The notes under the pieces are model-generated. The model ran no database searches. It was not told where the DNA came from and was given only the letters and a program-made list of their open reading frames with translations. A program made the translations under genes and the position numbers. This document shows, one piece after another, positions 1 to 9,600 of a stretch of DNA of 64,000 nt. Numbering within the stretch: position 1 is the stretch's first letter; each line of letters opens with the position of its first letter. The DNA is from Raoultibacter massiliensis (GTDB lineage: Bacteria; Actinomycetota; Coriobacteriia; Coriobacteriales; Eggerthellaceae), in the NCBI RefSeq assembly GCF_900199545.1, contig NZ_LT962670.1, positions 299,461 through 363,460 on the forward strand, read 5' to 3'.

Positions 1-21
1 CTCATCAGCCCCTCGCAAACC

Positions 22-38
22 TCACTAGAAACTAGTGA
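22..38. promoter_or_regulatory. 17-bp perfect dyad, possible operator
   Basis: TCACTAG-AAA-CTAGTGA is a perfect inverted repeat with 7-base arms, about 175 bp upstream of the multihaem lipoprotein start. The spacing suits a regulator site for the haem/flavin gene pair. No regulator gene lies beside it inside the window, so the partner is unknown. It could also be the 3' end of an element belonging to the gene left of the window. Confidence 0.35.
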
Positions 39-214
39 ATTTCTCCCCAAAATATCAAAACCGCACGTCAAAACCACCAGATTGAGTTGCGTTCTTCCCC
101 TAAAAAACTATTTCACATCTTTCCTTCGATGGCAAGTCAACGCCGAATTCGTACGATTGCGCCAATGAATCGCCCGAAATGTACGGGTGGTCGGAAGAAG
201 CGAGAGGAGGAGAG

Positions 215-826
215 ATGAGGGGAACAACGCTTGTGAGTAAGGGGGTTATTGCTTTGCTCGTTGCGGCATTCGCCGGCGCGGCTTTAGGCTGTTCGCCGCA
301 GGGACCATCGCAAGAGAGTGCTGGCGATCGAGGGCAGAACCAAGAAAGCGCCGCCCAAGTTGTATGGTCGCCTGATATGGATTGTACGACGTGCCATACC
401 GAGGAAGCGGCAACGATGGAAGACGGGTCGATGGGAGCATGCGTACACGTGCAGGAGGCGCAGACGGAATGTTCCACGTGCCATGTGGATTCTGCAACGC
501 TTTCGGAGGTGCACCAAGACGCGACGGCTACCGACGTGATGCCGAAGAAACTCAAGGAATCATCTGTTGAGCCAGCCACTTGTCAAGCTGCAGGGTGCCA
601 CGATGTGAGCGCTGATGACATGTTAGCTTTGACGGCCGATGTGACCGAGCTTACCGATTCGCAGGGCACGCAGGTCAATCCACACGAGGTCATGGGGCTG
701 ACCGCTGGACATGCCGATATTCTGTGTTCGGATTGCCACAGCATGCATAAGGCCAAAGCGAACGCAGCAGACACCTGTGTGAGTTGTCATCATGCTGGCG
801 TATACGAGTGCAATACGTGCCATTAG
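215..826 (+). CDS. multihaem c-type cytochrome lipoprotein (cytochrome c3-like)
   Basis: A 203-residue exported electron carrier. Residues 1-26 form a lipoprotein signal ending in the lipobox ALGC (Cys26). Five CxxCH haem-c motifs are visible at Cys57, Cys86, Cys171, Cys188 and Cys199. A CX4CH motif at Cys123 is a spacing known from tetrahaem c3 cytochromes, so up to six haems are possible. I start at 215 because GAGGAGG sits just upstream; an ATG at 179 has no ribosome site. The next gene encodes a Tat-exported flavoprotein, so this protein probably passes electrons from the membrane quinone pool to that reductase, as in the Cgr1/Cgr2-type pairs of Eggerthella. The terminal substrate cannot be read from sequence. 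Confidence 0.88.
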   Translation: MRGTTLVSKGVIALLVAAFAGAALGCSPQGPSQESAGDRGQNQESAAQVVWSPDMDCTTCHTEEAATMEDGSMGACVHVQEAQTECSTCHVDSATLSEVHQDATATDVMPKKLKESSVEPATCQAAGCHDVSADDMLALTADVTELTDSQGTQVNPHEVMGLTAGHADILCSDCHSMHKAKANAADTCVSCHHAGVYECNTCH

Positions 827-931
827 CTTTGCATGTCGGTTATACATTTTGGAAACCGATGCAGCTGGAAATTAAGAGGTTATGCCGTGCCATAACGGGT
901 GCGTGCGATACATCGAGGGAGAGGAATCATC

Positions 932-2521
932 ATGGAGCAAACACGGAGGGATTTCATCAAGGGAGCAGGTCTTGTTGCTGCGGGCGCGGCAGCGTTCACG
1001 GGAGTTTCGGCGCTCGCGGGATGCGCTTCTCAGCCAGCTGGCAAACCTGCACAGGAGGCTAAACACGAGTGCGATGTTGTGATTGCCGGAGCGGGAATCG
1101 GCGGGCTTGCCGCTGCGGTGAGCGCCGTTGAAGCGGGCGCGAATGTTATCCTTGTTGAGGCTTCGCAGAAGGTCGGCGGAACGAGTCGTTTCGCTGCGGG
1201 CGCATTCGGTCCGCGATTCGGGGCTGAGTGGGAGACGGCGTACGCAAAAGCTCCCATGTCAGATCCCGATCTAGGCAAACTCGTCTGCGATAATTGGGGG
1301 TCGTATGTCGAATGGATCGATGGGCTTGGTCTTGTAACCGAGGAGCTGGCTCCGGGAAGCCCGTATGTGTGGATGGGCGGTAAACGTCCCGCCGAAGAAG
1401 GATCGAAGAGCTATACGGACGAGTACTTACAGCAGTTCGGTGATATATTTACTGCCAAAGGCGGAACAACGCTTTTGGGAACCCGCGCGGTGAAGCTGCT
1501 GACCGATGAAAGCGGTGCCGTGACTGGTCTTGTTGCCGAAGACGCTGACGGGTCATTCGCTATTTCCGCGAAAGCCGTGATTCTCGCAACAGGCGGCTGG
1601 CAGTGCGACAAGGAGATGTGCACCAAGTACATTGGTCGCCATGCTGATTTGAGCCAAGCGCAGTGCGTTCCCTATCTTGACGGATCGGGCATCAAGATGG
1701 GCGTCGAGGCGGGGGCTCAGCTTTCAAGGAGTTTCGGTTCGTTTTACGGTCATCCGCAGCCATGGCCGATGAGCTATCTGAACGGCATCGATACGCCTGA
1801 GGGATACGAGGCTGTTGAAAACGTTGACGACGTACACGTGCTGTACTACGGTACTACCGAGCACTCGATCCAGAGCATGGGCATCTACGTCAATACCGAG
1901 GGCAAGCGCTTCGTCAACGAGGGCTTGGGATCTTCGCTCGTGAACCAGGAGATCATGCAGCAGCCTATGGCGCGCGCATACCTGATTCTCGACGAAGGCG
2001 TTCGCGAGATCATTCGCCAAACGCCATTCTGCAACGCTGCGATTATCGGTGGTGACCGAATCGATCATATGATCGAAAAAGGCATGACGGTTGTCCAGGC
2101 TGATAGCATCGAGGATCTCGGGGCTAAGATCGTGGCTGAAACGGCTGATGGCGTGAGCTTCAATGCGGTCAACATGGCGGCAACGGTCGCTGCTTACAAT
2201 GAGGCTGTTTCCTCGGGTCAAGCAGCAACAATTGAAGTGCCTCATGTCGGCACGGTTCCCGCAACGCCCCTGTCGACGCCCCCATTCTATGCGATTCCGG
2301 TCGTTGGCGGCATTATGGCAACGTTCGGTGGTTTGAAGATCAACACCGATACGCAGGTTATCGGAACCGATGCGCAGCCCATCGCCGGCCTCTATGCCGT
2401 ACCGGGCGCAGCAGGCGGCATCATGAATGGTGATTATTGGTGCGTTATGAGCGGCTATTCAGTGCTCGGTCGCCTTTCAGGCGAGGTTTCCACTGCATAT
2501 GCGAAGAGCGCTGGGAAATAG
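932..2521 (+). CDS. Tat-exported FAD-binding reductase (fumarate reductase flavoprotein family)
   Basis: A 529-residue flavoprotein of the FrdA / flavocytochrome c / Cgr2-like group. The N terminus has a Tat motif (TRRDFIK, residues 4-10) and a lipobox LAGC (Cys31), so it should be a lipoprotein outside the membrane. A Rossmann FAD motif GAGIGG lies at residues 53-58, and the C-terminal FAD-closing segment (GLYAVPGAAGGIMNGDYW) is present. It has no haem motifs of its own, so electrons should come from the multihaem lipoprotein 105 bp upstream. I chose ATG 932 because it directly begins the Tat signal and follows GAGGGAGAGG; an in-frame ATG at 899 would add 11 residues. Substrate unknown: fumarate, an enoate or a plant/host metabolite are all possible in this family. 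Confidence 0.9.
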   Translation: MEQTRRDFIKGAGLVAAGAAAFTGVSALAGCASQPAGKPAQEAKHECDVVIAGAGIGGLAAAVSAVEAGANVILVEASQKVGGTSRFAAGAFGPRFGAEWETAYAKAPMSDPDLGKLVCDNWGSYVEWIDGLGLVTEELAPGSPYVWMGGKRPAEEGSKSYTDEYLQQFGDIFTAKGGTTLLGTRAVKLLTDESGAVTGLVAEDADGSFAISAKAVILATGGWQCDKEMCTKYIGRHADLSQAQCVPYLDGSGIKMGVEAGAQLSRSFGSFYGHPQPWPMSYLNGIDTPEGYEAVENVDDVHVLYYGTTEHSIQSMGIYVNTEGKRFVNEGLGSSLVNQEIMQQPMARAYLILDEGVREIIRQTPFCNAAIIGGDRIDHMIEKGMTVVQADSIEDLGAKIVAETADGVSFNAVNMAATVAAYNEAVSSGQAATIEVPHVGTVPATPLSTPPFYAIPVVGGIMATFGGLKINTDTQVIGTDAQPIAGLYAVPGAAGGIMNGDYWCVMSGYSVLGRLSGEVSTAYAKSAGK

Positions 2522-2561
2522 CGATCGGTTGAAAGGGGTCAATCCGCACTTCGATCTTGTT

Positions 2562-2595
2562 CAATGGCGCCGCATCAAGGGATGCGGCGCCATTG
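2562..2595 (+). terminator. strong hairpin after flavoprotein gene
   Basis: A 15-bp perfect stem beginning CAATGGCGCC and ending GGCGCCATTG with a four-base AAGG loop lies 41 bp after the flavoprotein stop. It is followed by CTTGT rather than a long T run, so intrinsic termination is likely but not certain. The rest of 2596-2812 shows no gene. Confidence 0.65.
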
Positions 2596-2812
2596 CTTGT
2601 ATCGCAACGAATTCGACCGTTTCTTTCTTTTGTGGCAACAGATCGCCGCCAAATCGCTGTATCTCTTCTGGATATTGCACGATGAGCCTGCAAGGTGCCC
2701 GATAACCTGATACAAAAGATAAGGACAATCAAAAACGCTGCTATTGCATTGGGTCGGCATAAGGAACCGACCGCGGCAGTCTTGAAAACCGAACCTAAGG
2801 AGACCAGCTTTA

Positions 2813-4141
2813 ATGCCCGTTGCGCTAAGCCTTTTTCTTGTCCTGTTCTTTCTGTTGATGAACGCGTTCTTCGTCGTTGCAGAATTCGCTCTCGTTCGCG
2901 TGAGAAAATCCCAAGTCGAAATGGCCGTCGACGAGGGAAGGCGAGGAGCGAAGAATACCAAGCTCGTTGCCGACAACGTCAACGCGTACCTTTCTGCTTG
3001 CCAGCTCGGCATCACCCTTGCCTCTTTGGCGCTTGGCTGGTTGGGCGAGCCCGCTGTATCGGAGCTCATCCATCCGCTGCTTGCAGCCATCGGATTGCCC
3101 GATGCTGCCATCTCGGCCATCGCCGTTGCCATCGGCTTCATTATCATCACCGCCCTCCATATTGTGGTAGGCGAGCTCATTCCCAAATCGCTCGCGATTT
3201 TCAGCACCATGAAGTACGCGCTTTTGACGGCGACGCCCCTCGTGTGGTTTTACCGCATCACGTACCCGGTCATGTGGCTGTTCAACACCATCACGAACGG
3301 CGTCATGAAACTCGCAGGTCACGATGTTGCCAACGAGCACGAGGTGTATACCGGTGAGGAGATCAAGCTGCTCATCGATGAGAGCACCGAAAGCGGCCTG
3401 ATCGACGCCGATCAGAATACCTATGTTGATAATATTTTCGACCTTGGCGACAAAGACGCCGAGGCGATCATGACCCCGCGCACCGAGCTTATCTGCATCG
3501 ACCTTGAGGACACGCTCGAGGAAAACGTCAAGACGATGCAGCAGTACAAGTACACGCGCTATCCCGTGATCCGCGGCAACAAGGACGATATCGTCGGGTT
3601 CGTGCACATCAAAGACCTGTACAGCTTACCTGCGGGTACGACGATGGACGATCTTAAGATCCGCACGATCCATGCGGTTCCCGAAAGCATTCCGATCGCG
3701 AAGCTTCTGCAGACCCTGCAGGAAAAGCGCACGAAGATCGCCGTCGTGGTTGACGAGCACGGCGGTACGTCGGGCATTGTGACCATGAGCGACATCATGG
3801 GCCAGATCGTCGGCAAGCTCGATGACGAATACATGCACGACGATACCGACGAGGTGAAGAAGCTCGCCGACGGTCACTATCTGGTGGACGGCTCGCTTCC
3901 TATCGACGAGCTTTCGGAGCTCATGGGCTTCGAGCCTGAAGAGGCGGGAGATTGCGAAACTGCAGGCGGCTTGCTGTTCGACCTGTTCGGGCAGATTCCC
4001 GAGGAAGGCGACAAGGTGTCTGCCGAAGAGGGTGAGACGAAAGTCGATTTCACCGTCAAGAAGATGGATGTTCGCCGCATCGACAAGATCGACATGATGA
4101 TCGAGCATGTTGAAAAGGAAGAGGGGAAAGAAGGGGAGTAG
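2813..4141 (+). CDS. CNNM/CorC-HlyC family membrane protein with CBS domains
   Basis: A 442-residue membrane protein of the hemolysin-C/CorC family, implicated in divalent cation (Mg/Co) homeostasis. In order: a DUF21/CNNM transmembrane domain (about 1-190, starting with a hydrophobic segment and including the PVMW segment), a CBS pair (about 210-335, with IMTPRTE at its start), and a CorC_HlyC domain (about 350-435) ending in an acidic tail. The length is normal for the family. AAGGAG lies 9 bp before the ATG. It is monocistronic: a hairpin precedes it and a terminator follows it. The neighbouring genes on the far side run in the opposite direction. Confidence 0.9.
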   Translation: MPVALSLFLVLFFLLMNAFFVVAEFALVRVRKSQVEMAVDEGRRGAKNTKLVADNVNAYLSACQLGITLASLALGWLGEPAVSELIHPLLAAIGLPDAAISAIAVAIGFIIITALHIVVGELIPKSLAIFSTMKYALLTATPLVWFYRITYPVMWLFNTITNGVMKLAGHDVANEHEVYTGEEIKLLIDESTESGLIDADQNTYVDNIFDLGDKDAEAIMTPRTELICIDLEDTLEENVKTMQQYKYTRYPVIRGNKDDIVGFVHIKDLYSLPAGTTMDDLKIRTIHAVPESIPIAKLLQTLQEKRTKIAVVVDEHGGTSGIVTMSDIMGQIVGKLDDEYMHDDTDEVKKLADGHYLVDGSLPIDELSELMGFEPEEAGDCETAGGLLFDLFGQIPEEGDKVSAEEGETKVDFTVKKMDVRRIDKIDMMIEHVEKEEGKEGE

Positions 4142-4179
4142 CCGCTGGGTTGCCCCGACTTTCAGAGCAATGGTTTCGG

Positions 4180-4203
4180 CGGCGTCCTTTGGGCGCCGTT
4201 TTG
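4180..4203 (+). terminator. intrinsic terminator after the CNNM/CorC gene
   Basis: GGCGTCC-TTT-GGGCGCC forms a short GC-rich stem with one G-T pair and is followed by GTTTTG. It sits between the convergent CNNM/CorC gene and the second amidohydrolase gene. Confidence 0.65.
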
Positions 4204-4211
4204 ACGTATGG

Positions 4212-5006
4212 TCAGCCGATCTTCTCGCCGATGAAGCGTTCGGCGTTGTGCCAGAGCATATCCTCGAGCTCGTCATCGGAAAAGCGGCATCCGATGAATT
4301 TTTCGTATTCGCCTACAGGGTCCCAGAGCGGATAGTCCGATCCGAACAGAATGCGATCGGTGCCGTAAAGCCTGCAAAGCTCTCTGGTGCGCTTCTGCCC
4401 GACATAGAGGATCGAACTCGATACGTCGAGAAAGCAGCGCTCCTCGCGGAGAAGCTCGAGGGCGAGATCGAGTACCAGGCACCCGCCCAAATGCGCTGCA
4501 TTCACGATGAGGCAGGGAAAGGTGCGCAGGATCTTTTTGAGTCGGGCCGGATGAGAGCAGGTTCGCTCCCGATCGCCCATGTGCATGATGATCGGGAGCC
4601 GACGGCTTTCGGCAATTTCGTAGACGGTCATGAGCCGCGGATCGTCGATATTGACTTCTTGCATGTCGGGGTGGAGCTTGATGCCTTTGAGGCCAAGCTC
4701 TACGGCTCGCTTTATCTCCTTTTCCGGATCGGCGTAGTCTTGGTGCATGGCCATGAACCCGGTGAATTCGGGATGCCGCGCGCATTCCGACGCGATGAAT
4801 GAGTTGATGCTTTCGACCGAATGGGCGCTCGTGGCAACTGAGTGAACGACGAAGTTGGTGATGGGGGAGTTTGCCGTTGCGGCGACCAGGCCCTCAGAGG
4901 TGCCTTCGCCTTCTGTGGACATGTTGTAGAAGCCGGCAATGGAGCTTACCGCTCGCGTTGCGATCTTCTCGGGATAGATGTGCGCGTGAATGTCGATTAC
5001 GGTCAT
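4212..5006 (-). CDS. amidohydrolase family protein (paralogue B)
   Basis: A 264-residue TIM-barrel metal-dependent hydrolase of the Amidohydro_2 (ACMSD-like) family. Metal-site signatures are visible: DIHAHIYPEK at the N terminus, HMGDR in the middle, NAAHLGG, and GSDYPLWDP near the C terminus. I begin at ATG 5006 because AAGGTG lies six bases upstream; a GTG nine bases earlier is the alternative. It follows a close paralogue (5061-5855) with a 54-bp gap on the same strand, so the two probably form an operon that arose by tandem duplication. The substrate is unknown; family members decarboxylate or hydrolyse small carboxylated or lactone compounds. Confidence 0.87.
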   Translation of the reverse strand: MTVIDIHAHIYPEKIATRAVSSIAGFYNMSTEGEGTSEGLVAATANSPITNFVVHSVATSAHSVESINSFIASECARHPEFTGFMAMHQDYADPEKEIKRAVELGLKGIKLHPDMQEVNIDDPRLMTVYEIAESRRLPIIMHMGDRERTCSHPARLKKILRTFPCLIVNAAHLGGCLVLDLALELLREERCFLDVSSSILYVGQKRTRELCRLYGTDRILFGSDYPLWDPVGEYEKFIGCRFSDDELEDMLWHNAERFIGEKIG

Positions 5007-5060
5007 ATTCGTCACCTTGCCGTTTTTGCAGCTAGCGCCTGCAAGCTCCGCCTTCCAGGG

Positions 5061-5855
5061 CTAGCCGTTGACGGCTGATCCGAGGAAGCGTTCCGCGTTG
5101 TGCCAGAGCATGTCCTCGAGCTCGTTATCGGAAAAATCTATACTCGTGAACGCGTTGTACTCCGAAACGGGATCCCACATGGGGAAATCGGAACCGAATA
5201 AAACGCGATCGGTGCCGTAGAGCTTGCAGAGCTCTTTGGTGCGGCGCTTGCCGAGCCAGAACATCGAACTCGACATATCAATGAAACAGCGTTCCTCGCC
5301 GAGGAGATCGTAGGCAACTTCCGGCATCGACCAACCCCCGAAATGCGCAGCGTCAACAACAAGGTCGGGAAAAGCGTGCAGAACGTTCTTGAGCCGTCGA
5401 GGATGCGAGAAGTCGTGGCGATAATCGCCCATATGAATGATTATGGGCAGGCGGCCCTGAATCATCTCGTACACCTTCATGAGACGGGGGTCGTCGAGGT
5501 TGACTTCCTGCGTGTCGGGATGGATTTTCATGCCCTTGAGACCAAGTTCTACGGCTCGCTCGATCTCCTTTTCCGGATCGGCGTAGTCTTGGTGCATGGC
5601 CATGAACCCGGTGAATTCGGGATGCTGAGCGCATTCCGATGCGATGAAGTCGTTGATGCTTTCGACCGAATGGGCGTTAGTTGCTACCGAGTGCACGACG
5701 AAGTTGGTGATAGGGGAGTTTTCCATCGAGGAGAGAAGATGCTCCGATGTGCCTTTCCCATACATGGATGTGCTGTAGAAACTGCCGATAGCGTCAACCG
5801 CTTTGCTTGCGATTTTTTCGGGATAGATGTGGGCATGGACGTCGATGACGGTCAT
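5061..5855 (-). CDS. amidohydrolase family protein (paralogue A)
   Basis: This protein is 264 residues, exactly the length of its downstream paralogue. It shares long identical blocks with it, for example MAMHQDYADPEKEI and NSPITNFVVHSVAT. The same metal-binding landmarks occur: DVHAHIYPEK, HMGDY, DAAHFGG and GSDFPMWDP. I chose ATG 5855 because GAGGT lies seven bases upstream and the start aligns with paralogue B; the open frame extends much further upstream but without similarity to the family. It is probably the first gene of a two-gene operon. The two copies have diverged in the middle and C-terminal thirds, which suggests different substrates or heteromers rather than a recent copy. Confidence 0.87.
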   Translation of the reverse strand: MTVIDVHAHIYPEKIASKAVDAIGSFYSTSMYGKGTSEHLLSSMENSPITNFVVHSVATNAHSVESINDFIASECAQHPEFTGFMAMHQDYADPEKEIERAVELGLKGMKIHPDTQEVNLDDPRLMKVYEMIQGRLPIIIHMGDYRHDFSHPRRLKNVLHAFPDLVVDAAHFGGWSMPEVAYDLLGEERCFIDMSSSMFWLGKRRTKELCKLYGTDRVLFGSDFPMWDPVSEYNAFTSIDFSDNELEDMLWHNAERFLGSAVNG

Positions 5856-6042
5856 TGCAGGTACCTCGTATTCGAATGCGTATGCGCTTTTGTTCGATTC
5901 GATTGTAATACAGCGAATGTCGCATGGGGCAGCTTTTGGCGGCTTCACCTCATAATACGTACGGGTTGGCATCGGATTTGGCAGAGATTCTGCGGCCTTC
6001 GGAGTGGCAATTCCGCACATTTTGTGAAGGAAAAAACAATTC

Positions 6043-6071
6043 TTGCCAGAAAGGGTCGAGCAGAGTATTAT
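6043..6071 (+). promoter_or_regulatory. sigma-70-type promoter of tRNA-fMet
   Basis: TTGCCA at 6043-6048 and TATTAT at 6066-6071 are separated by exactly 17 bp. They sit about 60 bp before the tRNA, so they are well placed for a short 5' leader. Confidence 0.72.
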
Positions 6072-6130
6072 ATCTTCTTGCCGCTTTTCCTGTTCTTGAT
6101 ATATCGAATGGATGCAAGTTGGCACCATAG

Positions 6131-6207
6131 TGCGGGATGGAGCAGTCTGGTAGCTCGCCGGGCTCATAACCCGGAGGTCGTTGGTTCAAATCCAGCTCCC
6201 GCGACCA
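6131..6207 (+). tRNA. initiator tRNA-Met (CAT anticodon), CCA encoded
   Basis: This 77-nt cloverleaf has acceptor arms GCGGGA/TCCCGC, the D-arm sequence AGCAGTCTGGTAGCTC, the anticodon loop CTCATAA and the T-loop GGTTCAAATCC. CCA is encoded. Three consecutive G-C pairs next to the anticodon loop (GGG/CCC) are the bacterial initiator hallmark. Position 1 is T opposite G72, so the first acceptor pair is weak, which also fits an initiator (normally a C1-A72 mismatch). A terminator follows within 10 bp. Confidence 0.96.
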
Positions 6208-6216
6208 AAATTACAG

Positions 6217-6246
6217 GTCAGGACGTATGTCCTGACTTTTTTCTTT
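6217..6246 (+). terminator. intrinsic terminator of tRNA-fMet
   Basis: GTCAGGAC-GTAT-GTCCTGAC is a perfect 8-bp stem with a four-base loop, followed directly by TTTTTTCTTT. It is a textbook Rho-independent terminator. Confidence 0.93.
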
Positions 6247-6560
6247 CGAGCTTCTGTGGGGTTGGACACTGGATATCCATGTAATTTTCTGCGATAGGAC
6301 GTACGGCTCGATCATGAAATTCAAAGCGTTTCGGATGTGGCTCTTTGAAGATAATGGTCTCTAAAATCTGATCGATAGCACTTCAGAGTGGTTTTTGTCG
6401 CAAAAGTTGCTTATTTCGCTACTATTGCAACACCATGAGAAGGAAAAAGCAGCATATCTAACATAGAAGAGCTTGCGGCGTCTAAGAGCGCCTCATCCAA
6501 TTTGGTTTCATCCAATCGATGAAATTTTTATTCTCATGTCCTTTTCGGGTACTGCAACGG
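6247..6560. other. gene-free stretch with a possible small RNA
   Basis: No coding frame is convincing here. A poor promoter (TTGTCG, 19 bp, TACTAT, about 6398-6428) precedes an AT-rich hairpin, TTTCATC-CAATC-GATGAAA at 6506-6524, followed by TTTTT. Together they could bound a small RNA of roughly 100 nt, or they may only insulate the surface-protein promoter at 6561. Confidence 0.3.
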
Positions 6561-6589
6561 TTGACAGCTGTTTTTCGCTGTACTAAATA
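6561..6589 (+). promoter_or_regulatory. promoter of the surface protein gene
   Basis: A consensus -35 TTGACA (6561-6566) is followed after 17 bp by TAAATA (6584-6589), about 77 bp before the GTG start of the beta-helix surface protein. The -35 is perfect and the -10 is imperfect. Confidence 0.6.
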
Positions 6590-6665
6590 GTATGTGAAAA
6601 TCTGATTTCATCAGGTAAAACACAATTAAAGCAGTTGTAATTGACTCGAAAGGAGAAGAGAGAAC

Positions 6666-9600
6666 GTGAAGCGAAACGACGCACTGAAACGCACAATGTC
6701 GATAGTTCTCTCGATGGCCCTGGCGATGTCGTTCGGATTGCCAACGGTAGCCTGGGCATCGGGGGGGGGTGCGCTCTCCGCTGCGGATTCTGCGGCGCCT
6801 CAGCTTGATGACGGCAGCGGAGAAGGTCGACTTCTGGATGGGGGCGAGACGGCGTCTTCGAAAAACCCGACGGAAGAACCGAAAGCGCTTGCCGCGGACG
6901 ACGTCCTTGGCGAGACGGACGATAGCGACGTATCCGCTGCTCCTTTGTCGGCGGGCGTAGCGGAGGTTAGCGGCCAGATGTATCCAACGCTTAAGGACGC
7001 GTTCGCCGCCGTTCCGTTCGATGGGACCGAGACGGTTGTCAGAATGCTCGACGACGTCGAAATGATTTCCGACGACATCGTAACGGTGCGAGAAGGCCAA
7101 AACGTCGTTCTCAATATGGCCGGACACCGTATCGCCGCTGCAAGCGACGGATTCAAAGGCCGCCCCATCGTGAATCGCGGCACGCTGGTTGTGCAGGGCG
7201 ACGGAACGATCGATGTGAGTGGAGCCCGGGAGAACGGGTGGGGCTCTATTGAAAATTACGGTACGCTCACCGTGGTCGACGGTACGTTTCGTGGTACGCT
7301 TGAGAGCAATTCGGTGAACATCTGGAACCGTGCGGGCGGAAATGCCACTTTCAAGGGCGGCAGATACGACACCAACGCAACTGCCTTGCGCACCGCAGAA
7401 GGATCGACGACTGCAATCGAGGGGGGATATTGGGAAAGCCCCTGGTATTCCGTGGTGGAAAACGGCGGAACGATGACCATTTCGGGCGGCGACTTCAAGA
7501 ATACGTCGTGCAGCGCCTGCGATAGCCATTGGGGCTATACGGTTCGAAGCGGTCTTGAGGCTGATGGGGCATACCTCGCGTTCGAAAGCGGCACGGTCAC
7601 GGGCGTTCAGGGTGGCCTTGCGATCGTGGGAGGCTCGGCCGACATTTACGGGGGGACGTTTTCGACGGTCGATTGCGTGAACGATTCAACGCATACGGCA
7701 ACGTTTTACGCGCTTTACGTAGCGGGTGATTCGTACGAGACCTCTGCAACGGTGTACGGCGGCGAGTTTTCGTCTTCGCAGCGCGAGGCCGTGCACGTTG
7801 GCAACAACAATGCTGGAGGAGACGGGGGCAACCGGCAAGAGGCCACGATTGTCGTCAAAGGAGGCTCTTTCATGGGTGGCGGCAGCGGGAAAACCGCCAT
7901 CGTAACGGATAACGTATTGGGCGGCGCGGCAATTTCTGGCGGTACGTTCTCCGCAAAGCCCGCCGACGATATGTTCGCGCAAGGCTACGAGCCGGTTCAG
8001 GGGGGAGACGGCAGCTGGGGCGTCGTCGTACCCGATCCCGTCGCATCGATCGGCGGCGTGGATTACCCGTCGGTGCAAGCTGCGATCGATGATGCGGGCG
8101 AGGGCGAGACCGTTGCGCTTTTGGCGAACACCGCAGAAAACATAGCGGTGTCTGTCGAGAAAAGCATCGCGTTGGATCTTTCGGGGTTCACGCTTTCCGT
8201 CGATAAGCCCATTAGCGTCACGGGGGAGCTTGTTGTCGAAGACAGCAAGGCCGTTGCCGATCCTGCTGTAAGCGATGATTTCGAAAGCGTAACCTATGCA
8301 GCGGGGAAGATTGTCAACACGCGTGATGCGAGGGGTTCTGAGGCTGTTGTCGTCGAAGTGAAGGATGGGGGCGTCTTTACCCAGAAGAGCGGGACGATCG
8401 AATCGATGAAAAACTACACGGTTGCGGTGTACGGCTCGACGGTTCCCGGTGCGAGCCCTGTTGAAAGCAAGGCGTTTATCGAGGGAGGGTATCAAATTGC
8501 TCCTGAGGGAGGGCCTGGCGTTTTTGGCAACGGCGCGTACCTCAAAGTGTCCGGTGGCGTGATCGTCGGCACCGACAATGCCGCCGTTGCGGGCAACGGA
8601 ACCAATACCGATGCGATTGCGTACGGCGGGACGACAATCGACATTACCGGCGGCACGCTCATCGGCCATATCGTCTCGGACGGATACATCGCCTGCGGCA
8701 TCTATCATCCCCAATCCGGCGTGCTCAACATCTCAGGAGGCACGATTTACGCAGATGGGGGTGTCGGCATCCTGATGCGCGGGGGCGTGCTCGATATGAC
8801 GGGTGGAACCGTGATCGCCACGGGAAGCACCCAAGGCAAGGTTGGCGACAGCACGGTTATCCAAGACTGCTATGGCATACAGATTGACGGCAGCAGCAAA
8901 TACTACGATAGTTCGAACAGCGTGGTGCATATCCAAGGGGGCTCTGTGAGTGCGGCCGAGGGAGTTCCCGCTCTCAACGTTACAGCCGAAGAGGGGGGAT
9001 CTGCTGAAAACAAGATGGTGGTTTCGGGTGGCGAATTCAGCTCCGAGATCCCTGCCGATTATTGCGCCGAAGGCTTTGAGCCGGTTCGCAACGCGGATGG
9101 AAGTTATGGCGTGGTCGAGATCGAGACAACTGCCGTTTCCGCCTATTCTCTGATCGCATACGAGGGCGGTATGGGTGAAAACGCACTCCCCGATCCCGAG
9201 TGGGCGTTCGACGTGGACAGCATTACCGTCGACGACGAACCGCTTTCCGATTCGGACGCGCTTCCTTTCGAATGGGAATGGGTTGACGGATCGGGAGCTC
9301 CTGTCGATGGCGTTGCCGACGAGGGTGTGTACGAGCTTCGAGCGTGGAAGAGCGCTGACACCGCCGATGCGACGCTGAAGGTTGACGGCACTGTACTTGA
9401 ATTCGCCGATGACGGCACTGTTGTTGCGGCAGGCAGCGATACAGGTGAGGCTGCAACGGTTGAGGTGCGCGCCGTGGCAAACGCCGATGCTGCGGTTGCT
9501 CTCGACCCTTCCGTCTTGCGCCCGGTTTACAATTCGGAAAGCCCTCTGGCCCCTTCTGCTAGCAGCAAGGCTGCAATCAATGCCCTGAGCGTGTCCGATG

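Noticed and set aside
4212..5855. Assembly duplication as explanation for the two amidohydrolases
   Set aside because: The copies differ at many positions across the whole length and have different flanks, so they are true diverged paralogues.
7686..8714. Antisense open frame across the surface protein
   Set aside because: Composition mirrors the beta-helix repeats on the opposite strand; no independent evidence for a gene.
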